Positions 28,224 through 38,700 of a stretch of 64,000 bases of DNA are shown here, one piece after another. The DNA is from Burkholderiales bacterium. GTDB lineage: Bacteria; Pseudomonadota; Gammaproteobacteria; Burkholderiales; SG8-41. Both the position numbers and the translations under genes were made by a program. Position 1 is the first letter of the stretch; each line of letters begins with the position of its first letter. The DNA is taken from NCBI GenBank assembly GCA_030833315.1, contig JAURHM010000005.1, positions 1 to 64,000 of the forward strand, in the 5' to 3' direction. The notes under the pieces were generated by a model, which worked only from the letters and a program-made list of their open reading frames with translations, searched no databases and was not told where the DNA came from.

Positions 28224-30902
28224 CTAACGGGAGACCTCCGGAACGGCTTTGTAAATCAGGCCATTGCGTGCCAGCCATTTCTCGCCCTCCACAGCGACCA
28301 GCACCACCGCCGCACAGGCCAGACATAACCCGAGCTCCAGCGCTGACAGCGGTTCGGTATCAAAAATACGATTCAGCGCCGGGACATAAATCAGCAACAG
28401 CTGCAATCCGACCGTCAGCGCCACGGTGATGACTAGTGGCCGGTTCGACAGCACGCCGATCACCAGCAGGGACTCGAGGTCCGAGCGGATCGCCATGACA
28501 TGCGTAAGCTGCGCAAACGTCAATGCGGTAAACACCATCGTCTGCCAATGGCCGACACCATTATTGACGCCCCAGTATTGCAGCGTCAGCACCAGGGCGC
28601 TCATCAATGCACCCACGCACAGGATGTGCTGCCACATGCCGCGGGCAAACATGTTCTCGGCGGGCGGATGCGGCGGACGCTGCATGATGCCGCGCTCCGC
28701 CGGCTCCGCGGTCAGCGCCAGCCCCGGAAGGCCGTCGGTCACCAGATTCACCCAGAGGATGTGCAGGGGCAGCAGCGGCAGCGGCATGCCGAAAAACGGC
28801 GCGAGGGCGATCAGCAGCACCTCGGCCAGATTGGTGGTCAGCACGTATTTGATAAAGCGGCGGATATTGTCGTAGATGCGCCGGCCACCGCGCACCGCGG
28901 CGACGATGGTGGCGAAATTATCGTCCAGCAACACCATGTCAGCAGCCTCGCGTGCGACATCGGTTCCACCGCGACCCATCGCCACACCGATATCGGCACG
29001 CTTCAGCGCGGGTGCATCGTTGACGCCGTCGCCGGTCATCGCGACAAACTGGCCGCGCGCCTGCAAGGCCTCAACCACGCGGATTTTCTGAGCGGGATCA
29101 ACGCGCGCGTAAACCCGCGTATCCAGCACTCTGGAAGCGAGCGTCACATCGTCCATCATCGCCAGTTCGCGTCCGGTAATCACTGCGTCACCGTCGTCGG
29201 CAATCCCCAGGCGGCGCGCAATAGCACGAGCCGTCGCCGGATGATCGCCCGTAATCATCACCGGCGTGATGCCGGCGCTGAGGCAGGTTGCCACCGCAGC
29301 AGCAGCTTCCGCACGCGGCGGATCCATCAGGCCGACCAGGCCAATGAACATCAACCCGTCTTCCGCTGCCTCGGCATCATTCAAATCCGGAATGGCGTCC
29401 CAGCGGCGGCAGGCCAGTGCCAGCACGCGCAATCCGTCCGCAGCCATCGCAGCGGCAGTACTTTCGAGTTCCGCGCGCGGCAGGCTTTCGACACCGGATG
29501 CGTTAAACACCCCGATACAGCGCGGCAATACCGCCTCCGGCGCACCCTTGGTATAGGCCATCACGCCGTCAGCACCGGCATGAAATGTGGTCATGCGCAT
29601 GCGCACCGAATCAAACGGCAGCTCGGCACGACGCGGCGTATCGCGCTCGAGAATCTCCCGCGAAAAACCGGCGCGCTGGGCAGCAACATGCAAAGCCACT
29701 TCGGTCGGATCACCAGCCGCACTGCCGCCGGCTTCACTGGTGGCGTCGTTGCACAGCGCCATCGCCGTAAACAGGTGTCCAGCAACAGCGCCGGTCACCT
29801 GCTCAGGCGCCAGCAGTACGCCCTCGACCAGGCAGGATTCGACGCGCATCCGGTTCTCCGTCAGCGTGCCGGTCTTGTCGGAACAGATATAGGTAATCGA
29901 ACCCAGCGTCTCGACGCTCGGCAGCCGCCGCATCAACGCCTGCTGTTCAACCATGCGATAGGCGCCCAATGCAAGTGCGATGGTGACAACCGCCGGTAAT
30001 GCCTCGGGTATCGCCGCAACCGCTAGGCTGACCGCGGTGAGCAGCATCAGCAAGGGCGGTTCGCCGCGCAGCAGTCCGGCGACAAAGATCAACGTGCAAA
30101 CCAGCAATACAAAAATCGCCAGCCGCCTGCCGAAGGCCGCGTGCCGCTTCTGTAGCGGTGTTTTCGATTCTTCGCTGGCAGCCAGCAGCGCGGCAATCTG
30201 CCCCAGCTCGGTCGCCATCCCGGTCGCCACCACCAGACCGCTGCCGCGACCGTAAGTCACGATGGTGCCCTTGTACGCCATGTTGCGACGGTCGCCGAGC
30301 GCGGCATCGGCTTCCGCAAGAATTCCCGCGTCCTTGTCCACCGGTACCGATTCCCCGGTCAGCGCAGCCTCTTCCACGCGCATGCGCATGGTTTCAAGCA
30401 GACGCAGATCTGCCGGCACCATATTGCCGGCCTCCAGCAGCACAAGGTCACCGGGCACCAATTCGGCGGCCGCAATCACCAAACGCTGACCGTCGCGCAT
30501 GACGGTCGCTGAAGGCGCAGCAATACGCTGCAGAGCAGCCATCGCCTTTTCGGCGCGATATTCCTGCGTAAAACCGATAACTGCATTGAGCAGCAGGATG
30601 GCGACAATCGCCAGCGTGTCCGCGATGTCGCCGACCACGCCGGACAGCACTGCGGCCGCCATCAGCACGAGAATCATGAAGTCGGCAAACTGGGCCGCGA
30701 GAATACGCCAGGGGCTGCGCCGGTCTCCCTGCTGCAGCAGATTGGGACCATACAATGCCAGGCGTCTTGCCGCTTCCACTGCGGAAAGACCACGCTGCGC
30801 ATCGCTGCTCAACGTGGATAGTGCAGTCGCCGCATCCCGGTCATGCCAATCTACGGATGAATCAGCCGGGGCGTTTTTTTCTGGATCAGGTTCGCGGCTC
30901 AT
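28224..30902 (-). CDS. Cation-translocating P-type ATPase (P2-type, Ca2+/cation)
   Basis: ICSDKTGTLTENRM phosphorylation motif; AAIPEALPAVVTIALALGAYRM; MTGDGVNDAPALKRADIGVAMG; about 10 TM segments. Confidence 0.95.
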   Translation of the reverse strand: MSREPDPEKNAPADSSVDWHDRDAATALSTLSSDAQRGLSAVEAARRLALYGPNLLQQGDRRSPWRILAAQFADFMILVLMAAAVLSGVVGDIADTLAIVAILLLNAVIGFTQEYRAEKAMAALQRIAAPSATVMRDGQRLVIAAAELVPGDLVLLEAGNMVPADLRLLETMRMRVEEAALTGESVPVDKDAGILAEADAALGDRRNMAYKGTIVTYGRGSGLVVATGMATELGQIAALLAASEESKTPLQKRHAAFGRRLAIFVLLVCTLIFVAGLLRGEPPLLMLLTAVSLAVAAIPEALPAVVTIALALGAYRMVEQQALMRRLPSVETLGSITYICSDKTGTLTENRMRVESCLVEGVLLAPEQVTGAVAGHLFTAMALCNDATSEAGGSAAGDPTEVALHVAAQRAGFSREILERDTPRRAELPFDSVRMRMTTFHAGADGVMAYTKGAPEAVLPRCIGVFNASGVESLPRAELESTAAAMAADGLRVLALACRRWDAIPDLNDAEAAEDGLMFIGLVGLMDPPRAEAAAAVATCLSAGITPVMITGDHPATARAIARRLGIADDGDAVITGRELAMMDDVTLASRVLDTRVYARVDPAQKIRVVEALQARGQFVAMTGDGVNDAPALKRADIGVAMGRGGTDVAREAADMVLLDDNFATIVAAVRGGRRIYDNIRRFIKYVLTTNLAEVLLIALAPFFGMPLPLLPLHILWVNLVTDGLPGLALTAEPAERGIMQRPPHPPAENMFARGMWQHILCVGALMSALVLTLQYWGVNNGVGHWQTMVFTALTFAQLTHVMAIRSDLESLLVIGVLSNRPLVITVALTVGLQLLLIYVPALNRIFDTEPLSALELGLCLACAAVVLVAVEGEKWLARNGLIYKAVPEVSR

Positions 30903-30961
30903 AGGCCCATGCTATCCACCACAACAGGGCGCTGTTTGATTCAGATCAAAACCAGGAACGG

Positions 30962-31609
30962 CTAGGGAATCAGCAGCACATGCACGCGGTAGGGGCCGTG
31001 GGCGCCCAGCGTTACAGTCTGCTCGATGTCGGCGGTACGCGAAGGTCCCGAAATAAAATTCACGGCGCGTGGCATCGTGCCGATGTCACGACGCAACAAT
31101 ACCCACGCATCCTCCATGCCGGCGACGATTCGGCTCTTGGAGACGACAGCAATATGCGTTTCCGGCAACAGGCTGGTCGTGGCCGGCGTATCCCGCCCCG
31201 AACACATCATCAGCGTACCGGTTTCGGCGAGGGCACAAAACGCCCCGGTGATACCGACCAGATCCGTATCGCACGCAGGACGGCCCTCGACCTGAAGACC
31301 CTGCCCCGCCCAGTCGAGCATCGCGTAATCGGGCCAGCACACTGCTGTTTTCGGCAACTGCTTTTCAGTCAGATAACGCGCCACTGCTGCAGGCAAGTCC
31401 TGCAACGAAGCAATATCCTCGACGCTGGTGGTCAGATTCAGCGCACGGTCGCGAAACCGCGCCACCAGATCGGCATCGACATAAGGGCGCGGGCTTTGCG
31501 GATGTTCGGCGATGAACTGCGCGACCTTATCCTGCTCCGCAGCGCGCGGCGTCACCGCCTTGCCCTGACGGGTGCGGATGCGGGCAAGGATGTTGGCGCG
31601 TGCGGACAT
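30962..31609 (-). CDS. lutC: LutC/YkgG family lactate utilization protein
   Basis: MSARANILARIRTRQG...; GITGAFCALAETGTLMMCSGRDTPATTSLLPETHIAVV; FISGPSRTADIEQTVTLGAHGPYRVHVLLI. Confidence 0.93.
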   Translation of the reverse strand: MSARANILARIRTRQGKAVTPRAAEQDKVAQFIAEHPQSPRPYVDADLVARFRDRALNLTTSVEDIASLQDLPAAVARYLTEKQLPKTAVCWPDYAMLDWAGQGLQVEGRPACDTDLVGITGAFCALAETGTLMMCSGRDTPATTSLLPETHIAVVSKSRIVAGMEDAWVLLRRDIGTMPRAVNFISGPSRTADIEQTVTLGAHGPYRVHVLLIP

Positions 31610-33129
31610 CAGCCCAGCGTCGGCATGTTGAAGCCGGTGGGCAACGCCTTGTCATCGGGCCAACGCGTGGTCACGACCTTGCCTCGGGTATAAAAACGCA
31701 CGCCTTCCGGACCATGCACATGCTGGTCGCCGAACAGCGAGTTGCGCCAGCCACCGAAGGAATAAAACGCGATGGGCACCGGGATCGGTACATTGATGCC
31801 GACCATGCCGACTTCTATCTCGCGTTCGAAACGTCGTGCCGCACCACCGGAACGCGTGAACACCGCCGTGCCGTTGGCAAAGGGATTGCCATTGATCATC
31901 GCAATCGCTTCATCGAGCGATTTCACCCGCAGCACCACCAGCACCGGTCCGAAGATTTCATCCCGGTAGATGCTCATGTCGGTGCGCACCTTGTCAAACA
32001 GCGACGCGCCGATGAAAAAGCCGTCTTCATGCCCCGGCACCTTGTGCCCGCGACCGTCAAGCACCAGCTTCGCGCCTGCAGCAACACCCTGATCGACATA
32101 AGCGGAAATCTTGTCGCGATGTACGCGGCTGATCACCGGCCCCATATCGGTGCCCTTGTCATGGCCGGAACCGATTTTCAGTTTTTCAGCAGCCGCCTTG
32201 AGCTTGGCCACCAGTTGATCGGCAACCTCTTCCACTGCAACCACCGCCGAAATGGCCATGCAGCGCTCGCCGGCTGAGCCATAGGCTGCACCGATCAGCG
32301 CATCCGCTGCAAAATCGAGATCGGCATCGGCCAGCACCACCGCGTGATTCTTCGCGCCGCCCAGCGCCTGCACGCGCTTGCCTTCATGGGCGCAGGTTTC
32401 GTAAATGTATTTGGCGATCGGCGTCGATCCGACGAAGGACACTGCCTTGACGTCAGGATGATGCAACAACCCGTCCACGGCCTCCTTGTCGCCGTGCACC
32501 ACATTAAGCACGCCATCGGGCAACCCCGCCTCCTTGAGCAACTCAGCCATGCGCATCGACGCCGACGGCACTTTTTCCGAAGGTTTCAGCACGAAGGTAT
32601 TGCCGCAGGCGATTGCCACCGGGAACATCCACAGCGGCACCATCACCGGGAAGTTGAACGGCGTGATGCCCGCGCAAACCCCCAGCGGCTGGCGCAGTGA
32701 ATGGGTGTCAACGCCGGTGCCGACATCGGGGCTATGCTCGCCCTTCAGCAACTGCGGAATGCCGGTCATGAATTCGACGACCTCAAGTCCGCGCTGCACC
32801 GAACCCATCGCATCGGGCAGGGTCTTGCCGTGTTCATCGGTCACCAGGCGCGCCAGTTCCTCATGGTGGGCCACCAGCAGTTCGCGGAACTTCATCAGGA
32901 TGCGTGCGCGGCGCAGGGGCGGCGTATCGCGCCAGGCCGGGAAGGCGCGTTTCGCGGCGGCAACAGCCGCCTCGATATCCGCCGCGTTGGCCAGCGGCAC
33001 GCGACGAGTCACCTTGCCGGTTGCCGGGTTGGTGACATCGGCACTGCGCGTCGAACTCGCGTTGCGGACTTTGCCGTCGATCCACAAGGGGACGGTGGCC
33101 ACGGCGGAATGGTCTGCCGGTTTGTTCAT
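31609..33129 (-). CDS. mmsA: CoA-acylating methylmalonate-semialdehyde dehydrogenase
   Basis: TNPATGKVTRRVPLANAADIEAAVAAAKRAFPAWRDTPPLRRARILMKFRELL; GSAGERCMAISAVVAV. Confidence 0.94.
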   Translation of the reverse strand: MNKPADHSAVATVPLWIDGKVRNASSTRSADVTNPATGKVTRRVPLANAADIEAAVAAAKRAFPAWRDTPPLRRARILMKFRELLVAHHEELARLVTDEHGKTLPDAMGSVQRGLEVVEFMTGIPQLLKGEHSPDVGTGVDTHSLRQPLGVCAGITPFNFPVMVPLWMFPVAIACGNTFVLKPSEKVPSASMRMAELLKEAGLPDGVLNVVHGDKEAVDGLLHHPDVKAVSFVGSTPIAKYIYETCAHEGKRVQALGGAKNHAVVLADADLDFAADALIGAAYGSAGERCMAISAVVAVEEVADQLVAKLKAAAEKLKIGSGHDKGTDMGPVISRVHRDKISAYVDQGVAAGAKLVLDGRGHKVPGHEDGFFIGASLFDKVRTDMSIYRDEIFGPVLVVLRVKSLDEAIAMINGNPFANGTAVFTRSGGAARRFEREIEVGMVGINVPIPVPIAFYSFGGWRNSLFGDQHVHGPEGVRFYTRGKVVTTRWPDDKALPTGFNMPTLG

Positions 33130-33162
33130 AAACTCCTCCAGTAATGCGCCAATTTCTGTTGT

Positions 33163-34572
33163 TTAACCATTTTTCGATGCCGCCCGGTACAGCTCGCGGA
33201 ACGTCCGTCCTTCCGGCGCCGGCAGGTCACGCCGGTCCGTCCAGCCGCCGGCAAAAGGCAGGCTGCGGATCATGCCACGATCATCCGCCGCCGACTTCAG
33301 CAGCCGCGCCTGCAGCCGCGTCGTCATCGAGTAGAGCCATGAATGTTGCGCCAGCCAGCCCCAGGCGCGCAGCGCGTACATCTCGAACCAGGGCTTCAGC
33401 TTGAGTTCGAACTGCTGCTCGCGCAGCTTGCGCAGCAACTCGGGCAACGGAATCTTTACCGGGCAGGCAACATGGCACTGCCCGCACAGCGTCGCCGCAT
33501 TCGGCAGATCGCCTGCATTCTGCAGTCCGACATAGGTCGGCGTCAGCACCGACCCCATCGGCCCGGGATACACCCAGCCATAGGCATGGCCGCCGACACT
33601 CTGATAAACCGGGCAGTGGTTCATGCAGGCACCGCAGCGGATGCAACGCAGCATCTCCTGCATGTCGCCGCCCAGCAATTTCGTCCGGCCGGCATCAACG
33701 AGAATCACATGGAAATGCTCGGGGCCGTCGCTATCGCCCTCGCGGCGCGCGCCGGTGGTCACCGAAATGTAATTGGTGATGCTCTGCCCCGTGCCGTGCC
33801 GCGGCAGCAGCCGCAGCAGCGTGGTGACGTCTTCCAGCGTCGCCACCACTTTCTCGATGCCGGTGATCGCCACATGTACTTTCGGCAGCGTCGTCACCAG
33901 TCGGCCATTGCCTTCGTTGGTGACAATCAGCGTGGAACCGGTTTCGGCAATGACGAAGTTCGCACCCGACACACCCATGTCCGCGGAGAGGAAATGCGGG
34001 CGCAGCTTTTCCCGCGCCTCACGGCACAGCGCCGGAATATCGGTCAGCCGCGGTGCATTGTGTTTTTCGGCAAAGAGGTCCGAAACTTCATCGCGCGTCT
34101 TGTGCACCACCGGCGCGACAATATGCGAGGGCGGCTCCTGCGCCAGTTGCAGGATGTATTCACCGAGATCGGTTTCAACGACCTCCAGCCCGGCATCAAT
34201 CAGTGCGTCATTGAGCGCGCACTCTTCGGTAACCATCGACTTCGATTTGATGACTTTGCGCACGCCGTGCTGCGCAGCAATCTCGCGCACGATGCGGTTC
34301 ACGTCATCATGCGTCTCCGCCCAGTGCACCACCGTGCCGCGTGCCTTGGCGTTACGTTCGAAGGTATCAAGGTAGACATCGAGGTTGGCCAAGGTGCGAT
34401 CGCGGATGGCCGCGGCAGCGTCACGGATCTCGTGGAAATTGTCGAGTTCGGTAATGCGGTCGGCCCGGCCTTTGACGAAATTCCCCTGCAGCTTCTTCAA
34501 AGCCGACTGGAGTTTGACGTCGGCCAGCTTTTCGCCGACCCGCGCCTTGAAGTGCATGGAGGAGACTTGCAT
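33163..34572 (-). CDS. lutB: LutB/LldF family iron-sulfur protein
   Basis: CIRCGACMNHCPVYQSVGGHAYGWVYPGPMGSVLTP; CGQCHVACPVKIPLPELL. Start probably 34572 or 34557. Confidence 0.93.
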   Translation of the reverse strand: MQVSSMHFKARVGEKLADVKLQSALKKLQGNFVKGRADRITELDNFHEIRDAAAAIRDRTLANLDVYLDTFERNAKARGTVVHWAETHDDVNRIVREIAAQHGVRKVIKSKSMVTEECALNDALIDAGLEVVETDLGEYILQLAQEPPSHIVAPVVHKTRDEVSDLFAEKHNAPRLTDIPALCREAREKLRPHFLSADMGVSGANFVIAETGSTLIVTNEGNGRLVTTLPKVHVAITGIEKVVATLEDVTTLLRLLPRHGTGQSITNYISVTTGARREGDSDGPEHFHVILVDAGRTKLLGGDMQEMLRCIRCGACMNHCPVYQSVGGHAYGWVYPGPMGSVLTPTYVGLQNAGDLPNAATLCGQCHVACPVKIPLPELLRKLREQQFELKLKPWFEMYALRAWGWLAQHSWLYSMTTRLQARLLKSAADDRGMIRSLPFAGGWTDRRDLPAPEGRTFRELYRAASKNG

Positions 34573-34635
34573 AGCCCATAGTATATCGCCCGAACAGATC
34601 ACCCCCGGCTGGTATGTAATTCGGGGGATCCGGGT

Positions 34636-34800
34636 ATGAAAATCAAGCTGCTAGACGAAACTCTGCAGCGCCCCCTGCTCCTGCGTATGACGCTGGAACG
34701 GCCGGACCACGAAATCGTCGCCGAAGTGGCTGATTCCAGACAGCTTTATGACGCCGTCCGCAGCCATTCGCCGGACGCAAACCTGCAAACTGATTTCTCT
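34636..34800 (+). pseudogene. Putative remnant of an ANTAR/NasT-type response regulator N-terminus
   Basis: MKIKLLDETLQRPLLLRMTLERPDHEIVAEVADSRQLYDAVRSHSPDA resembles the NasT receiver start, then degenerates into AT-rich sequence. Confidence 0.45.
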
Positions 34801-34917
34801 TCCAAAAAAACTGCTACATTCCCTTCAAGTTTTCATTTTTATTCACAACTCTGTGATTCATCAATAGTATATTAATTATATAAATCTGCGACTTGGGATG
34901 ACTTTGACATTCACATC

Positions 34918-35793
34918 ATGACCACACCCCACAAAAAAACAGTCAAGCACATTCCCGACAAATACGGCAGTAACGGAATCCGATATCAGCTTCTGATCAT
35001 TTTTTTCATGCTAATGGGATATAGCGCGGTATCCCAGTCGGCAGAATTTTCGCTGGGCATCGTCCCGCAATTCGACTCCCGCAAGATTGAGGAAGCATGG
35101 GCGCCAATCGTCAGGGAAATCGAGCTGAAAACCGGTCATCGCATCATCCTGCGCACCGCTCGGACAATCCCCGATTTCGAGACGCGTCTCTACAAAGGGG
35201 AATTCGATTTTGCCTACATGAATCCCTACCACTTCGTACAAGCACAAAGGTCGCAACGTTACACCGCCCTGCTAAGAGACCACGCTGAGCCACTCCAAGG
35301 CATCATCGTGGTACGCAATGAAAATCCCATCAAGCAGGTGGAGGAACTCCATGGCAAGAAAATAGCCATGCCGGCGCCCAACGCTCTTGGAGCCTCACTG
35401 ATTCCCAGAGCGGAATTCGCACGTAAATTCAAGATCGCGCCTGAAATTTCATACGTCAAGTCGCATGCGTCGGTATATCGCTCCGTTATTGCCGGCATCG
35501 TCGATGCCGGCGGCGGTATCGAAAGTACACTGGAAGCCGAAACCCCCGCCATAAAGAATCAGCTGCGAATTCTTTACAGGACAGCTGCCTTGCCAACACA
35601 CCCCATTGCTGCGCATGCCCGCATCCCGGCTGCAATTTCGAAACAATTTCAGAAAGCCATACTGGCATACACCGAAACCCCTGAAGGCCGAGCTCAGCTG
35701 TCAAAAGTTCCGATCCTCAAAATCGGCATCGCTGTCAACAGCGAATACAAAGCGGTCGAAAACATGAAACTCGACGAGTTTTTCGTTCAATAA
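34918..35793 (+). CDS. PhnD-family (phosphate/phosphite/phosphonate-type) periplasmic substrate-binding protein, probable sensory partner of the adjacent kinase
   Basis: Signal-like segment LLIIFFMLMGYSAVSQSAEF; FSLGIVPQFDSRKIEEAWAPIVREIELKTGHRIILRTARTIPDFETRLYKGEFDFAYMNPYHFV. Confidence 0.88.
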   Translation: MTTPHKKTVKHIPDKYGSNGIRYQLLIIFFMLMGYSAVSQSAEFSLGIVPQFDSRKIEEAWAPIVREIELKTGHRIILRTARTIPDFETRLYKGEFDFAYMNPYHFVQAQRSQRYTALLRDHAEPLQGIIVVRNENPIKQVEELHGKKIAMPAPNALGASLIPRAEFARKFKIAPEISYVKSHASVYRSVIAGIVDAGGGIESTLEAETPAIKNQLRILYRTAALPTHPIAAHARIPAAISKQFQKAILAYTETPEGRAQLSKVPILKIGIAVNSEYKAVENMKLDEFFVQ

Positions 35794-35797
35794 CGGC

Positions 35798-38700
35798 TTG
35801 TGTAAAAAAGCATTGGCGTCGGTAATGTCCCTCAAAACGAGACTGGTCGCGATCACATCAATAATACTGTTGCTGATTTTGTTGTTCCTTTCGCTCGTCT
35901 TGCAACCCTTCCTGGAAAAGGACCGCCTCGCGACCAGGCAAAAAAACGAAAAGCAGCAACTGACCTACATCGGCACCACGCTGATTCCCGATATCCTTTC
36001 TAGCGACCTGGCAGCCTTGGAGGGCACACTCAACCGGCTGATTGAATTACATCCGGGATGGGTCGATGCGACGCTCAGCAATGCCGACGGGCGACTGATC
36101 TACCCGCTTGAAAAAATCAACACTTCCCACCAGGGCCAAAGCATTTCGGTCGATATCAGGCATAAAGAAAATTTAATCGGAACCCTGACGGTATTCCCGG
36201 ACGACAATCAACTGCGGAGGGAAATACGGCAGGAAATCAGAATCCTCGGGTTTGTCTTAGTGGGCGCTTGCCTGTTAAACGCGCTTTTGCTCGGCTTGAC
36301 ACAGCTGCTGCTGGTGATCCGCCCGATTACTCTGCTTTCCCGCGGCGTTAACAAGGTCTCTAGCGGGGATTTCAGCGAAAAACTCCCTGAAACCGGCTCA
36401 GAAGAGCTTACTCGACTGGCAAAAGCATTCAACCGGATGACCAACTCGCTGCAACAGCGTGAAAACGATCTGAGAGAGGAGTTGCAGTTTCAACAAGCCC
36501 TCTTCGAGTCCGCCGGTGTCGGCATCATGGTGCAGAAAGGCGATCTGATTACGCGCTACAACAGGAAAATGGAGGAACTGCTCCACTATCCTCCAGGCAC
36601 TCTGATGGAAACGACGTTCAGCGGCCTGCTACCCGATATCGGCGACTCATCGACGGAAGAGCCGATCCGGGATGGCGTCCCTGTGGATCTACAGCTAAAA
36701 CGCTTCGGCGGTAGTACATTCTGGGCACGTCTGATCAGGTCCCGCATCGACAAGAACAGTATCGTCAAAGGCTACATCTGGGGAGTCAGCGATATCACCG
36801 ATGTCGTATCGGCTGGGCAATCAATGCGCATCGCAAAAGAGTCTGCCGAGCAGGCGGACCAGGTCAAATCGATGTTCCTTGCCAACATGAGCCACGAAAT
36901 CAGAACCCCGATGAATGCTGTCATCGGGATGGCGCAACTCGCACTCAAGACCAGACTCGACGACAAGCAGCGCGACTACGTTCAGAAAATCTATCAGTCT
37001 GGAAAGTCCTTGCTTGGCATCATCAATGACATTCTTGACTTTTCGAAGCTCGATGCCGGAAAAATGGAGCTTGAAGACAAGACCTTCGATCTGGATGAAA
37101 TACTTTCCAAGGTAAGTACTTTTGTCGGCCCTGCGATCGCTGAAAAACCCATTGAACTGCTTTACCGTCTCGGCAAGGAAGTACCCCAAGTCGTGATCGG
37201 GGACCCGCTGCGCCTCACCCAGGTCCTGACCAATCTTATCGGCAATGCCGTCAAGTTTACGGAGAAGGGCAGCATAACTTTGACGGCAGATCTCCTGCAA
37301 GAGACCGAGGACCGTGTACTCATCGAATTCAGGGTACGGGACACCGGCATTGGCATGACCGAAGAGCAGAAAAAACATGTCTTCGATTCCTTTTCGCAAG
37401 CCGACATATCAATTACCCGACGGTTCGGCGGAACAGGGCTGGGACTGGCAATCTGCAAGCGGATTGTCGGATTGATGTCCGGGGAAATCACTGTCGACAG
37501 CCAGCCCGGGGCCGGCTCGACATTCCGTTTCTCCATCCCGCTTAAAAAATCAAATGTCCTTGCACGAAAGATCGTTCCCAACTGGTTCATGGGTGCGAGG
37601 GCCCTGGTTGTCGACGACAATCCGGATGCCAGGGATATCGTCATTGCCCACCTCGAATCTTTCAACATTGACTGTGACGCAGCCGACTCCGGTGAAATGG
37701 CCATTGAAAAAGCGACCAGCCAGGGGGCGAAATACTCCTTGATATTGATGGACTGGAAAATGCCGGGCGTTACCGGCGACATGGCCGCACGCCTGATCAA
37801 ACAAAGAGCAACCTATAAACCGATCATCATCATGATGACCGCATTGGGAAAGGAACTGCTTTCCAGCAGCCAGCACAGCGGCAGCATCGACGGATTCTTC
37901 ACAAAGCCAGCAACCGCATCCGCGATATTTGACGCACTCGTTGCAGCACTTCCTCAGAACACTGCCTCCCATACCGCCGGCACGGAGGGCTATCCTGGCA
38001 GCAACAGGCTGCAGGGTGTTCGCATACTCCTGGTTGAAGACAACCTCATCAACCAGCAGATTGCGAGGGAATTCCTGGAATCCCAGGGCGCCGTTATTAC
38101 TGCAGCCATGAACGGCGAGGAGGCTATTGACCTACTTGCTAAAAAAGACGACCGCTTCGATCTGATATTGATGGACATCCAGATGCCGGTAATGGATGGA
38201 CTGACTGCAACAAAGCTGATCAGGGAAAACCCGCTGCTTGGAAAAATACCGATCATCGCGCTGACAGCCCATGCGCTGATCAGCGACAGGCAACGCTGCA
38301 TTGATGCCGGGATGAACGACTATGTATCAAAACCGATTGATCTGGAGTTGCTGTTATCAACACTGGAGCGATGGATCGATCCGGCTAGGCCCATACCGTT
38401 TACGCCTTCGGAGAAAGACGAACCCGTGCCAAAAGAACCCGCACTGATCGAGATTGCGGGCATAGACAGCATTGGAGCGATACGGTCTATGGGCGACCAC
38501 TTCGATTTCTACGTCTCAGCGCTTCGCCTGTTCGTTTTGACGGAGGAGGATCTACCGGACCGGATTGGCACACCCATTGGCCGTGAACAGCGTGATGCCG
38601 CCTCGCAGTGTTTGAGGACTTATGCAGGACTTTGCGAGAGCATCGGCGCCGGAGATCTTGCCCGGGTTGCCAACACTCTGGAACAGGCCCTGCAAGGTTC

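Noticed and set aside
28500-29999. 499-aa plus-strand ORF
   Set aside because: Fully antisense to the P-type ATPase gene; His/Arg/Gln-rich composition without domain motifs, typical of shadow ORFs in high-GC DNA.
34609-34629. acccccg...cgggggat inverted repeat upstream of the ANTAR-like remnant
   Set aside because: Short arms with a long loop and no T-tract; could be chance in GC-rich DNA.
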